Positions 10,665-21,161 of a stretch of 64,000 nt of DNA are shown here, one piece after another; position 1 is the first letter of the stretch; every line of letters begins with the position of its first letter. Position numbers and translations under genes: made by a program. Below the pieces are notes generated by a model that ran no database searches, was not told the DNA's origin, and saw only the letters and a program-made list of their open reading frames with translations. The DNA is from Diphasiastrum complanatum. Lineage: Eukaryota; Streptophyta; Lycopodiopsida; Lycopodiales; Lycopodiaceae. Where the stretch lies: the NCBI GenBank assembly GCA_029204225.1, contig CM055107.1, positions 50,485,227 to 50,549,226 of the forward strand, in the 5' to 3' direction.

Positions 10665-11522
10665 TTTTCCTTAATCAAAAGCAAAAATGAAAACCGAATC
10701 TTTATGTAAACTTCAATTAATTATTCTAAGCTAATGTTTACATAAAGTTCCCATTCCAATTCCAATTCCATTTGTCATTTAAAATCCATAGAGATAGAAA
10801 ATAGAAGTTGATATACGTTACTCAGCAGAGGTACATCACTATTCTAGATTTTCAAAACCAAGAAAGTAGTGTCTGGAAATGGATAACTAATGAAGCTTTA
10901 TGAAAACTTCAATTTTCAGATCTAATTTTCAGATTTATAGGTTTGAAAATCAGAACTTCAAAATGACAAAAAATAAAATTTCAAAACTTGTTTTATGCAC
11001 AAAGTTACACTACCATTCCCTTCCTACATTGCCATTTTCATGAAACTAGGAGATAGAAAGGTGTAACTAATGAAGTTTAGATGAAAACTTCACTTTTCAG
11101 ATCTGATTTTCAGATTTACAGGTCTGAAAAACATAACTTCAAAATGAAAATCAGAACTTCAAACACTTCATTTATGTAAAAAAAACACTAGTTTTGATCA
11201 AAACACATAGCTAGAATCAATCTTTTTGCAAAAAAAAGTTTGTCGATATAGAGGAAGACTTCCTCTAACCATCCCACAAATATTTTTTCAGAACTTTTAA
11301 AAACCCAAAGCCCACTTTAAAACTTCTCTAACATGATAAAAAATCAGCCCCTAAACAATTCTATAAGCATCACTACTCTCTTTCAAAGAGAACTAGATTC
11401 ATTGGGTACTTCAACTACAAGCTTCCTACAACTAGAAAAGCCTATAATCTTCCCCAAAAAAATTTAGTTGGTGATTTTAATAGAACTTGAAGAAGGTTAG
11501 AAAGGTTACCATCCTTTGTCTA
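10665..11522 (-). other. leader (5' UTR) of gypsy A
   Basis: This lies between the M fragment and the PBS. It has no ORF. Two diverged copies of a roughly 180-bp segment ('aactaatgaag', 'gaaaacttca', 'tcagatct', 'tcagatttataggt', 'aaaatcagaacttcaaa') start near 10883 and 11065. Confidence 0.5.
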
Positions 11523-11534
11523 GCTCTGATACCA
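11523..11534 (-). promoter_or_regulatory. gypsy A primer-binding site (iMet tRNA type)
   Basis: gctctgatacca on the plus strand is TGGTATCAGAGC on the element strand, complementary to the 3' end of plant initiator Met tRNA. It lies one base inside the LTR edge at 11536. It primes minus-strand cDNA synthesis. Confidence 0.85.
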
Positions 11535-11535
11535 C

Positions 11536-12588
11536 TTTTACAAGTAGAAGTGAGGAAGTCCTCCACATCCAAGGTAGAGCATCCAAATGTCCTCCAAACA
11601 ACCTGCAAGCTTCAAGATGCTCCCCAACTCCAAGCTAGTATGCCTCCACCTGCGATAAGGATTTGCAAGCCTCCAAGAAATTCTCCTCCACCTGTGTCCC
11701 TACTCTTTAAACACAAAGATAGATAACAAGCTGGCCTCAAGTATTCACCACCCAACCATAGCTAGATCCAAGCTCCAAGCAAGACCTATCTAGCAACCCC
11801 CTTGCTAACCATAAACAAATCACAAGCATACCACAAACCCTACTTATGTCCCATACTATAAAGCAAGATCCAAACCGCAAGCATACTACCACAAGAAAGC
11901 ACTCTACACACTAGTAACAACACTAGAGCATAAGCAAAGCAAACAAGAGAGATCTCCCCCTCCCAATGGGTGCCTACTACCCTCATATAGATGGCCCATG
12001 GACCCCTTCAATGCACTATGGAGTTCCATGCACATCCAATGAGAGAGAGAGAAGCCTAGGGGAGTTAAAGAATCTCCAAGAGCCTCCATAGGCTTATGGA
12101 ATGTCAAGAGATTCCTTCCATAACCTATGACTCTTTGAATGCCTTTCTTGTGGGAGTTGGGAACTCAATGGACACTTTAGAAGGGCGCCCTCCTACTAGG
12201 TCCCATTGCCCAAGTTGTGCAAGTATACTTTGGTCCTAGACCAATAAAGTGATATGGTTCAAGGTTGAGGCCCAAGGTTTAGAAAAATAGTCATCCAATG
12301 ACTTTCTAACACCTCTCTAGGTTCCATACCTCCATCCAAGGCATAGACACCTACCTGCCCTTAACCAATGACACTAGTACCTTAATCTAAGACACCTATC
12401 CTTAATACTAAGGGTATCCCTTATTCAAGGGTCACGTGACTCCATACCTCCAACTAAGGTATAGTCACTTGCCTGCCCTTATCCAAGGGCACATACCCTT
12501 AATCCTAAGGGTACCTTGCCATTTAGCCCCCAACACTAAATGGACTATTAGGGGTCTGAAGTACTGCTAGTTACATAGGTATGTAACA
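11536..12588 (-). repeat. 5' LTR of gypsy A (1053 bp)
   Basis: On the element strand it begins TGTTACATACC at 12588 and ends ACTTGTAAAA at 11536. The 3' end is not the usual CA, but the other LTR copy (6138) ends the same way, so this is ancestral or lost before duplication. The copy is complete, unlike the 3' LTR. Confidence 0.85.
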
Positions 12589-12593
12589 CCTCA

Positions 12594-13243
12594 GATGTCG
12601 CGAAACTGTCGCGAACAATTTGCGAAATATTCTAAATTTCTTCTACAAGCTCAAAGTTGTCATCTATCCCGAACAATTTCCGAAAGATGAAAATGTCGCA
12701 AAGAGACAAGTGTTGCGAACAATTCGCGAAACACAAAGCTGTAACGAAGAGATGGACTGTCGCGAATAATTCGTGAACATAATTTATTCGACCCTGAAAA
12801 CAGAACATCTATTTGAATATCAACCACCGTAAACGGTTAGATATCTACTGTTACAGAAATAAAAGGAAAAAGACCTGTCCTATAACAATATAAATACATG
12901 TGCACTACTCGTTGGAACTCACACACTCAAACTGAAGAGATTCTCAAACTCACTCAATCAGAGACACAACAGTGAGATAAGACAACAAGAGATGTATATT
13001 GATGATTTAGATTCATAGTTATAAAAATTTATTTTTGATCAATAGTTTCTTATTGTCTAAAAATTGTCTTAAGCTGTCTCTTAATTCTGCATATAATTTT
13101 CGCACACATATTCAATCATAGCTAATACTGTTCTATTAGTATATAGATCAGATATAGACCCGATTGAAGACACTAATATTAGTTTGATTTATTCAAACTT
13201 TCATCGTGTTCTCTACGGAAGAATAATTACTATTTTTTTTACA
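12594..13243 (+). repeat. 5' LTR of copia B, right part
   Basis: This continues the LTR broken at 6137. It is homologous to about 16733-17400 and ends TTTACA directly before the PBS. It carries several TTCGCGAA-like boxes and a TATAAATA at 12889-12896, conserved at the same place in the other two copies (17040, 27433), a likely promoter TATA box. The 3' LTR and the B' copy have a duplicated 'aaataaaaggccaaaagac' block that is single here. Confidence 0.87.
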
Positions 13244-13391
13244 GTGGTATCAGAGCTTACGGAATTAAAGTTGATATAGTGGTATCAGAGCAACCGAAAT
13301 TAAATATGATATAGTGGTATCAGAGCGTACAGGATCAGAGCTGATACAGTGATATTAGAACAAATCAGAGTTGATACAATGGTATCTTTGC
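13244..13391 (+). promoter_or_regulatory. copia B PBS followed by a tandem array of PBS-like repeats
   Basis: gTGGTATCAGAGC occurs at 13244, 13279 and 13314, exactly 35 bp apart, then degenerate copies at 13349 (gtgatattagaac) and about 13380 (tggtatctttgc). Spacers share 'ttgatata'/'ctgataca' just before each copy. Only the first abuts the LTR and should act as the primer site for initiator Met tRNA. The related B' fragment shows the same layout from 27780. Confidence 0.85.
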
Positions 13392-14540
13392 ACCCCTCTC
13401 AGCATTCTTCATACATCCATCAACAAGCTGCTATTTGGAGTTATTCAAAAAAAAGAAGATGTCATCGATCAATAATATTTAGGCCTAAGATCACTACGAT
13501 CTTGGATCCAGAAGGTTCAAACTACTTGATTTGGAAATTAAAGACTTCATTCATATTGAAGGGCAAAGGGCTATGACAATGGGTAGAACCAATAGAGGAG
13601 AAGCCAATAGCTACTCCTGGCAAAGAATTTCGAGAATGGAGTTTAAGAAATGACAAAGCTATAATAATTATTGCATCTTCAGTGCATGACAATATAATGC
13701 TAGATCTTACATCAATTTTGAACGCAAAAGATTTATGGGAAGAATTGCAAACCAAGAATGAGACTCGATCTCGTAATCAAATCATGTTCTTGGAAGACCA
13801 ATTAACTTAACTATAGTGGGATGACAAAGAACCGAATACATTTGTGCGAAAGATAAAAGACCTGTTTATTTCCTTGCAGAATTTTGGTGCAGAAAATGCA
13901 ATTTCAAAGGAAAAACAGCTTAGTTATTTTCTTCGAACCCTACCCAGGTCATTCCACACAACTCGAACTTTATTGGTGAAAGGTGTGACAATGACACTTC
14001 AAAAGGCAATAGACGGAGTTAAAGAGAAAGTAGAATCTCGTGAATGCTATGACAACAATGGTGATTCCGAAAATGCTCTATTTACTCAGAAGAATAAATC
14101 TTCTAAGAAGTCTAAGTTTAAGAGGGAGTCATTTAAAAAGAATGAGTCTAAGACAAATGAACAACAATCTGGAAAACAATAGAAAAATTTTGGTGATAAA
14201 AAGATCTGCAACAGATGCAGAAGATCAAGTCACACAGAAGAAAAGTGTTGGTTAAATCCAAAGATTGAATACATTCATTGTCATAAATGGGGTCATGTAG
14301 CTGTAGACTGTTATCAGAATTCCAGAAACAAAAAGGAGCAAAATCAAAGCGAAAAGAAACTGGAGGAAGTTCTCTATGTCCATACTCTTGACAAAGATCT
14401 TCTATCTGTAACTAAGATAGTCAATACATGCATGTCAGTAGCCTTCACAAAGAACTCCTGTAAACTGTTCGAGGAAGATTTTGATAACCTAGTTGATAAA
14501 GGCAATAGAGAAAAAAATTTATATCACGTGAACATTTGAA
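13392..14540 (+). pseudogene. copia B gag with zinc knuckle
   Basis: Frame-broken gag. A segment with LDPEGSNYLIWKLKTSFILK, a capsid stretch (FVRKIKDLFISLQNFGAENA, LSYFLRTLPRSF), a basic linker, and CX2CX4HX4C (CNRCRRSSHTEEKC) follow in order. A second knuckle near 14279-14312 has lost its first Cys (Tyr instead). Stops occur near 13574, 13808 and 14180. No clear protease follows; the sequence runs into the pre-integrase region, so most of the protease is missing. Confidence 0.82.
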
Positions 14541-14576
14541 CAAGAATCGAACAAGCCAATCAAACTCAGTAATCAG

Positions 14577-15336
14577 CAGATATATTGTGGCACAAGAGGC
14601 TATGTCACATGAACATGAAAGCCTTGTACCAAGCCAACAAAAGTTAGAGAATTCAAGGAGTCGAAATCAAAAGTAGAGATATTCGAACTACCTACAAATT
14701 CTGTCTTAAAGGCAAGATGACTAGAACACCTTTCAGTAAGGATGTCTATAAAGCAACTAAGCTACTTGAAATTGTGCATTCAGATATTTGTGGACCATTC
14801 GGAGTATTGTCGTTGAGTGATGCAAAGTAGTTCATTACGTTTATTGATGATTTCAAGAAGTTCGTTGTGGTATACTTTATTCGTACTAAATCTGAAGCTT
14901 TTGAGAAATTTGTTGAGTATACAAATTGGGCTGAGAAGCAGACATGCAATAAGCTAAAACAGATTCGCATAGATCGTGGAGGTGAGTACATTTCCAACGA
15001 ATTTAAAGCTTACTGTACTAATCAAGGTATTATGCAGACGAAGATTGCATCATACACACCTCAACACAATAGAATAGTTGAACGAAGGAATCATACACTT
15101 ATGGAAGCTGCAAGGTGTATGATGGCTCATGTGAAAGCACTAAAACAATTGTGGGCAGAGGCAGTGGCTACATCAAATTATCTTCAGAATCGTATTTTTA
15201 AATCTCGAATACCGAATAAAACTCCTCATGAGATATGGTGGAAGTTGAAGTCAAATCTAGCACATGTTTGGACATTCGGATGCACAATGTATATGCACAT
15301 ACCAGATAAGTTGAGAAAGAAAATGTCACATAAATA
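14577..15336 (+). pseudogene. copia B integrase
   Basis: The GAG-pre-integrase segment (LWHKRLCHMNMKAL) is followed by the core. The catalytic residues are all visible: Asp in VHSDICGPF (about 14780), Asp in IRIDRGGEY (about 14966) and Glu in RIVERRNHT (about 15078). Stops lie near 14646 and 14828. The C-terminal part ends near 15336, where sequence jumps into late RT. Confidence 0.87.
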
Positions 15337-16443
15337 AAAGTATCTATGGTCTAAAACAAGCAGCAAGACAATGGTATAGAAAGAAGGACAAAGCACTACG
15401 TTCCTTAGGCTTCAAACCTCTATTCACAGAATCGAATGTCTATATCAAGCATGTCCAAAATGAGATAATCATTCTAGTTGACACACTTATCTTCTCAAGA
15501 AGAGATAAGTTGATTTCAGATGTCAAAAGAGACATTTCTAAAATATTTGAGATCGCTGACCTAGGAGAAGCTAACATCTATCTAGGCTTGCAGATCGTGA
15601 GAGACTTTGAAAGTGGTAAGTTGTATCTTCACCAACAAAAGTACACTCAAAAGATCATTGAAGACTTTAATATGCTCGAATGCAAAGGTGTGCATACTCC
15701 CATGATACCTGGAACAATAGGAGCAAGGCAGATTGTCTGCAGACTCTCAAGGAAGAGCAACGAATGGCCAAAACACCCTATCGTAGGCTGATTGGATCAT
15801 TGTTATATCTAACAGACAACACTAGACCTGATATAGCATTTGTAGTATATAGACTGAGCCAATATAATCAGAATCCAAGATCGTTGCATTGGAAGTTAGC
15901 AAAGAGAGTACTACAATATCTCCAGAAAACGAAAGACTATGGACTGTGTTATTCAAAGGATGCTAGATTTCACATCAAATCTTATAGTGACGCAAGCTGG
16001 GCATCCATAAAGGATGATAGCAAGAGTATTTCAGGAGGTTGTACCCTAGTATATGGCGCAACCATACTCTAGATAAGCAAAAAGCAAACAACAGTAGCTC
16101 AATCTTCTTGCGAAGTAGAATATGTAACAGTAGCCAAGATGACAAACAAGATAATCTGGATCAAACAAATGTTGGGAGATTTAATGAATCTATTTCTGTA
16201 CCTTATGTCTTGTTAATCGATAACACTTCAGCAATCTATCTTTCGAAAAATCCTGTATTTCATTCAAAAACGAAGCACGTAGCTATCAAATATCATGTAA
16301 TTCGGGACTTAGTCGAGAAGAAGATACTGAAGACAGTCTTTATACCCAGAGAGGAAATGACAGCCGATATCTTTACGAAGCCACTAAGTAAGACTTTGTT
16401 CGAAAAGCAGCGAAGAAGATTGGGGTTAATCCAATTGCCCACT
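15337..16443 (+). pseudogene. copia B reverse transcriptase (tail only) and RNase H
   Basis: Homology resumes at the late RT motif SIYGLKQAARQWY, so the first two thirds of RT are gone. Where copia RTs have YVDD this copy reads LVDT (about 15477-15485). RNase H follows (YRRLIGSLLYLTDNTRPDIA, SYSDASWASIKDDSKSISGG, VAQSSCEVEYV) and its end (YLSKNPVFHSKTKHVAIKYH, ADIFTKPLSK). Frame changes occur near 15700 and 16070. Non-functional. Confidence 0.88.
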
Positions 16444-16455
16444 TTGAGAGGGAGC
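16444..16455 (+). promoter_or_regulatory. copia B polypurine tract
   Basis: ttgagagggagc directly precedes the 3' LTR, the position and composition expected of the plus-strand primer. Confidence 0.75.
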
Positions 16456-17400
16456 TATAGAACAACTGATTAGACAGATCTCGATTCTACTAACAAAGTG
16501 CAAAGTTTACTTGAGAAAGGATGAGAAAGAAACAAACGCAAACTCGAAACATTTCTATTTGTGACCAACTCGAAAGATTTGCGAAAGATTCATGAAATTT
16601 GTCTTGCAGTCAACTCGAAAGATTCGCGAAATAAATTCTTGTAGAAGCTCGTGGTTTTTATCTTGTTGATGCTCGAAAGATTCATGAACAGAATCTTGTC
16701 GCGAAATATTCGGTTTCTTGTTCAAATCTCAGATGTTGCGAACAATTCGTGAAATATTCTAAATTTCTTCTTCAAGCTCAAAGTTGTCATCTGTCGTAAC
16801 AATTCGCGAAAGATGAAAAATGTTGTCAAGAGACAAGTATCGCGAACAATTCGTGAAACACGAAGCTATAGCGAAAAGATGGACTGTCGCGAATAATTCG
16901 CAAACGGAATTTATTTGACCTTGAAAACAGAACGTCTATTTGAATATCAACCGTCGTAAACGGTTAGATATCTACTATTACAGAAATAAAAGGCCAAAAG
17001 ACATGTAAATAAAAGGCCAAAAGACCTATCTTGTAATAATATAAATACATGTGCACTACTCGATGTAACCAACTCTCAAATACTCAAACTGAAGAGATTA
17101 TCAGACTCACTCAATCAGAGACACAACAACGAGATAAGACATCATGAGATGTATATTGATGATTCAGATTCAGAGTTATAAAAATTCGTTTTTGATCAAT
17201 AGTTTCTTATTGTCTAAAAATTGTCTTAAGTTGTCTCTTAATTTCGCATATAATTTTCACACGCATATTCAATCAGAGCTAATACTATTCTATTAGTATT
17301 AAGATTAGATACAGACCCAATTGAAGACACTAATATTAGTTTGATTTATTCAAACTTTCATCGTGTTCTCTGTGGAAGAATAATTACTATTTTTTCTACA
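16456..17400 (+). repeat. 3' LTR of copia B (945 bp)
   Basis: It starts TATAGAACAACTG (the second base G has become A compared with 5872 and 26902) and ends CTACA at 17400. It has many boxes of the form TTCGCGAA or one-base variants, often as pairs (for example near 16842 and 16887), and a TATAAATA at 17040-17047. Confidence 0.88.
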
Positions 17401-17869
17401 TGGCCGATGGCAAGGGTAGTAAGAAGACCACCGAAGTGATCCTGGTAGGGCGTTTGAAAGCTGCTTGCAGCTCTTTGATTAGAACTGGACCCCAATCATA
17501 AATCGTATTTGGGCCATCCATCATGGCTATCATTTTTACGATTAGCTTGGGTACGTAGAGTGGGCGATGGGAACTCATGAGGATGGTGGAAGATAGGAAA
17601 TCAATCGCCTCTTGGAGATTAGGATTTCTGATGTGAGAGATCAGATATCCATCGTTGGTTTCAGTCTTGAGATCACTCTAATCTGGGAGGAAGAGACGGA
17701 TACGTTGTATCTGGCCAGGGCTCGAGTTTGCGGTAGGTGGGTTGTGTGAGAAAGGTTGGGTCAAGGGGATCAAGGTGGGAGACCAACGTTGGGTCAAGGG
17801 GGACATCATAGTCTTGCCCCTTATGGGTGATCGAGAAATGGTCAGTATCAAAAGTGGCGAAGGCCTTCT
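17401..17869 (-). pseudogene. host ORF C, proximal part (split by copia B)
   Basis: On the minus strand, coding-like sequence runs from about 17869 to 17401 with one frameshift and one stop near 17680. Segments include HFSITHKGQDYDVPLDP, HIRNPNLQEAIDFLSS, RPLYVPKLIVKMIAMMDG and DWGPVLIKELQAAFKRP. Treating five bases as a TSD, the frame continues in the ORF at 5871. I do not recognise the family. Position and decay suggest a mobile-element protein, perhaps gag-like. Confidence 0.5.
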
Positions 17870-19077
17870 AGACTACAAAAAGGCCTTCTAGACTAGAGGG
17901 GTACCTGCATGTTGGCTTGGCCAGCAATTGTCAAAACCGCAAGAAAGCCATCAGTGCGGAGGGACGAGACCTCTTGCATGATAAACATTGGCAAGATGGT
18001 GTATTGAGACGGGGTGCATGCGGCAGGGGGTCGATGTATAGATCAGGGAGTTGTCTCTTGGCTAGGAGATGTGGAAGTGATTGGGGAGGAAGAACCTATA
18101 TGCTGAGAGGTAGATGGGGAGGTTGTCATTTGGAAGGATGACGGGGGATGGATGAAGGGCTAGGATGGGCCAGTGGGGCCGGATTGTGATTTTAGGTTGG
18201 AGGAGTAAGCTTAGGACTGGGAGACTATAGGCGAGTAATGGTTCTGATGGCGAGTAATGGCGGGAAATGGCAGAATGTGAGGTAATGATGTTTGGAGGGT
18301 GCTAGTAGGTTGGCGAGTAAAGAAGAGTGTCTGGTGGCAAAAAAATTGGGTGTGGCAAGTAATGCCAAAAAATGAGATGGCAAGTTATGCCAAGTAAAGA
18401 GATGGTGAGTAATGGCAAGAAATGAGATGGTGTTGTATGGGGGAGTAAAGAATCTGGTGAGTCATGGCAAAAAATCGACAACTAATCGCGAAAAATAAGC
18501 GAGTAATGAATCTGATTTCTCGTGCCTTTATATAGGGGAGGCAATTACTCACCTACTGTTATTTTTAGAGGTTGCTCCTATCAATGCCAAATCATTAATG
18601 ATTACACTGTGCATAGTCCGTATCCCGATCGGTTGCCAAATTTGAGAGATTTTTTAATCGAAAACTCTCGTTGTTTACTAAAAAATGGCAGTTTTATAAA
18701 AAATTGACCTGACTCCTAGCCGGGCTGAAATTTTTCTGGATAAACTTGACCATGCATGCATTTGCAATAGAGGACAATGTTGGCAAGGGCAGGGGCTACC
18801 AAAAATAGTAGTAGTGCTCTTTTTGGGCCGCTCAGGGTGTTTCGAAGACATTTTTACAAAGGAAAAGGAGAAAAAACGGATAGGGCAGGTTGGGCTTTTT
18901 ACATCAGGTATTGTTCAAAATAAAAAAGCCATCTATCTTGACTTTTGGGATTTGATGAAATTTCCACCATGCATGTAGTTGTAGAACTTGAAAAGGCCAA
19001 AAATGGCTTGGAAGGAACTTGAGCCAATTTACATGCATTAAGTCAACTTTGCCAAATGTGACATGCAAAGCAAACTT
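17870..19077. other. non-coding, with dispersed GCGAGTAATGGC-type motifs
   Basis: G-rich at 17900-18250, then 18225-18510 with many close variants of 'ggcgagtaatgg' (gcgagtaatgg, ggcaagtaatgcc, ggtgagtaatggc, gcgagtaatga). This may be the leader or LTR of the element carrying ORF C. No credible gene. Confidence 0.45.
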
Positions 19078-19922
19078 TGTCAGAAATGGTGAACTCTTGC
19101 AACTTTGTCATAGCACGAACACGAAGCGAATGTTGAACGAGAAAAATTTGAGACAGTCAACGTGCCTTGACTCGAAGCATGAACGATTCGCGAATCATTC
19201 GTAAATCATAAACATACCTCCAGGATCGCAAACCGCAAAGGGACGCAAAACGAAAGATTACGAAAGAAACGAAAAGAGCGAAAGCAAACGAAGGAAACGA
19301 AACAAACGAAGGGAAATCTTTCACGCTGCCAGCTGGCAGCTCAATGGGCTTGGAGTTGTAGACTTCACGCCCAGGTGAAATGAGTGGCAACGACGGAGAG
19401 TAACTGATTAGTTGATTAGCGTTAACTAGTCTTATGATTTTTGCGTTTAGCCATCTTCTAAACTCCACATAGTGGAGGTATAAACTATCCTTTTTGGATC
19501 ATAAACAAGGTGTGTGAGAATAGACAAAATTACTGTAAGAGACAAAGAGAGAGGTAGCGAGTAGAGCAGAAAAAAAAAATACTAGAAACAATAGAGCTGT
19601 GCATGCGTATGAAAGTCTGTCAACGAGCAGAACACATCGAAAGAGCAGGGTGTCATTCCGCCAATGAGCGAGACATTGACGATCTCGTTCTAAAATTAAA
19701 CTGATAATACAGTCGCTCTATTTTCGTGCATCTCCTTGTCTTGTGCTTTCTCTCTTGATTGATAGAATAGAATGTGTCCTGTGATGTGTAGTCATGTGTC
19801 TAGGATCCTGTGAAGCTTCCGCACAAAAGAAAATTTAAAAACACAAAATTGTTTGTGAATACAAAAACGAAGAAAAATAGTTTTGCTTTCGTGACACTAA
19901 ATGATTTTTCGCTTCTGCGACA
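19078..19922 (+). repeat. 5' LTR of copia D (845 bp)
   Basis: It begins TGTCAGAAATGGTG, matches 22224 onward, and ends CTGCGACA before the PBS. It includes a purine-rich block of ACGAAA-type repeats (about 19238-19313) and gattcgcgaatcattcg near 19187, resembling the boxes in copia B's LTR. Confidence 0.87.
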
Positions 19923-19934
19923 TGGTATCAGAGC
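19923..19934 (+). promoter_or_regulatory. copia D primer-binding site
   Basis: TGGTATCAGAGC directly after the LTR end, complementary to the 3' end of initiator Met tRNA. Confidence 0.87.
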
Positions 19935-19949
19935 CGACAGGTTTTCAGT

Positions 19950-20780
19950 CTTGATGACGCAAATTACAGAATCAGGAAATTCAAAATCAAAATACTTCTG
20001 AAGGACAAAGGCATCTAGTCGGTGATTGAACTCTCAGAGGTGCAGCCTCCACAGGAAACCCGAGAAGACCTGAATGAATCAAAAAAGATGAGATTGCAAT
20101 GGCGATCATTGTTTTGTCTATAAATGAAGATCTACTCATGTAGATTGAAGACTGCAAAAGCAGCCATGCATTGTGGAAAGATTAAAGAAGAAATATGAAG
20201 TGAGGACTGCAGCTTCAGTCATGCACCTTCACAATCATCTGCAATCTATATGATGGGATGGCAACCAGTTGGATCAGCACGTTGAGAAGATCAGAATGAT
20301 CTGCGCTCAGCTCGTTGCATCAGGACAGGAGCACCAGGTCCCAGCACCACAACAGCTGATGTACTTCATGAAATCTCTACCGACATCCTATCAACTGTTG
20401 AGAATGCTCATACTGAGAATCTACCAGATATGACATTTGACAAAGTAGTCAATCTTGTCACTAATGAGAGATTGATGAGAGACGAAGGAGAGGGAAGCAA
20501 TGATCAAGAGAAGGCTCTCTTAATGAAAGGAAAGAAGAAGAACAAGAACAAGCCAAGATTCGAGAAGACGATGTCCACGTTCTTCCTACGATCACTATCA
20601 CAAACCAGGCCATACGACCAATAAATACTGGTTCAATCCAGCAATACCTTGCATGCACTGCAAGAAGAAAGGGCATTCTGCATACGATCGCAGATTCAAC
20701 CCAAAAAGAAAAAACAAAGCTAAAAAAGCTAATATTGTAGAGTCATCAAAGGATGTTGACAGAGGTGACGAAGCCTTCAT
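19950..20780 (+). pseudogene. copia D gag
   Basis: Frame-broken. An early segment (LDDANYRIRKFKIKILLKDK), then a late capsid segment (DMTFDKVVNLVTNERLMRDE) and a zinc knuckle region in which CMHCKKKGHSAYD keeps Cys-Cys-His but has Arg for the final Cys. Several stops and frameshifts between 20010 and 20640. Confidence 0.78.
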
Positions 20781-21161
20781 GATACTCGATGAAGCTTCAA
20801 AGAGCTACACTGAACACGACTACAATGTAGTCATTGATTCAGGAGCAACATCTCACATAACTGCAACAAGAAGATCTTGATCGACTTCAGAGAGTTCGAA
20901 AACAACAGAGCAGTGATTCTAGGTGATGGGAGTAGACACGATGTCAAAGGCATCAACACTCTACAACTACGAATACTGTCAGGTCAAGCAGAGCTGCCAG
21001 GAGCACTCTATGTGTCCTCACTAAGAAAAGATCTACTATTCGTCTCCAAGATGGCAGATCTTGTCATTCGAGTTTTATTCGATGGCAACACATGCCACAT
21101 GATCGAGAAAACAACAAACAAGTTGTTGACGGTCAGATGCAGAGAAGGAAACCTCTACTAG
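20781..21161 (+). pseudogene. copia D protease
   Basis: The active site VVIDSGATSHIT is intact (about 20829-20864), followed after a frame change near 20878 by the usual VSSLRKDLLFVSKM segment. It is the aspartic protease that cuts the polyprotein. A TAG ends the frame at 21161. Confidence 0.82.

Larger units (their letters stand above)
6138..12588 (-). mobile_element. Ty3/gypsy retrotransposon A, inserted in the LTR of copia B
   Basis: The 6451-bp insert lies on the minus strand. Reading that strand: a 1053-bp 5' LTR (12588 to 11536), iMet-type PBS (11534-11523), leader, gag, protease, RT/RNase H, integrase and a truncated 3' LTR (6514-6138). RT before IN is diagnostic of gypsy. The TSD is tctca (6133-6137) and cctca (12589-12593); copia B's 3' LTR shows tctcag at this point, so the right copy has one T-to-C change. 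The element is dead: 5' part of the 3' LTR missing, RT core deleted, frameshift in IN, and foreign DNA (M) between gag and PBS. Confidence 0.9.
5872..17400 (+). mobile_element. Ty1/copia retrotransposon B (interrupted by gypsy A)
   Basis: The plus-strand copia spans 5872-6137, then resumes at 12594-17400 after a minus-strand gypsy inserted in its 5' LTR. The LTR starts TGTAGAACAACTGATC and ends TACA. Parts in order: 5' LTR, iMet-type PBS (13245), gag with zinc knuckle, GAG-pre-integrase and integrase, a truncated reverse transcriptase, RNase H, PPT and 3' LTR. The order IN before RT is diagnostic of copia. It is dead: many stops, frameshifts and a missing RT core. Flanking 5-mers cgacc (5867-5871) and tggcc (17401-17405) match at 3 of 5 positions and differ only by transitions, consistent with a decayed TSD. 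Confidence 0.88.
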
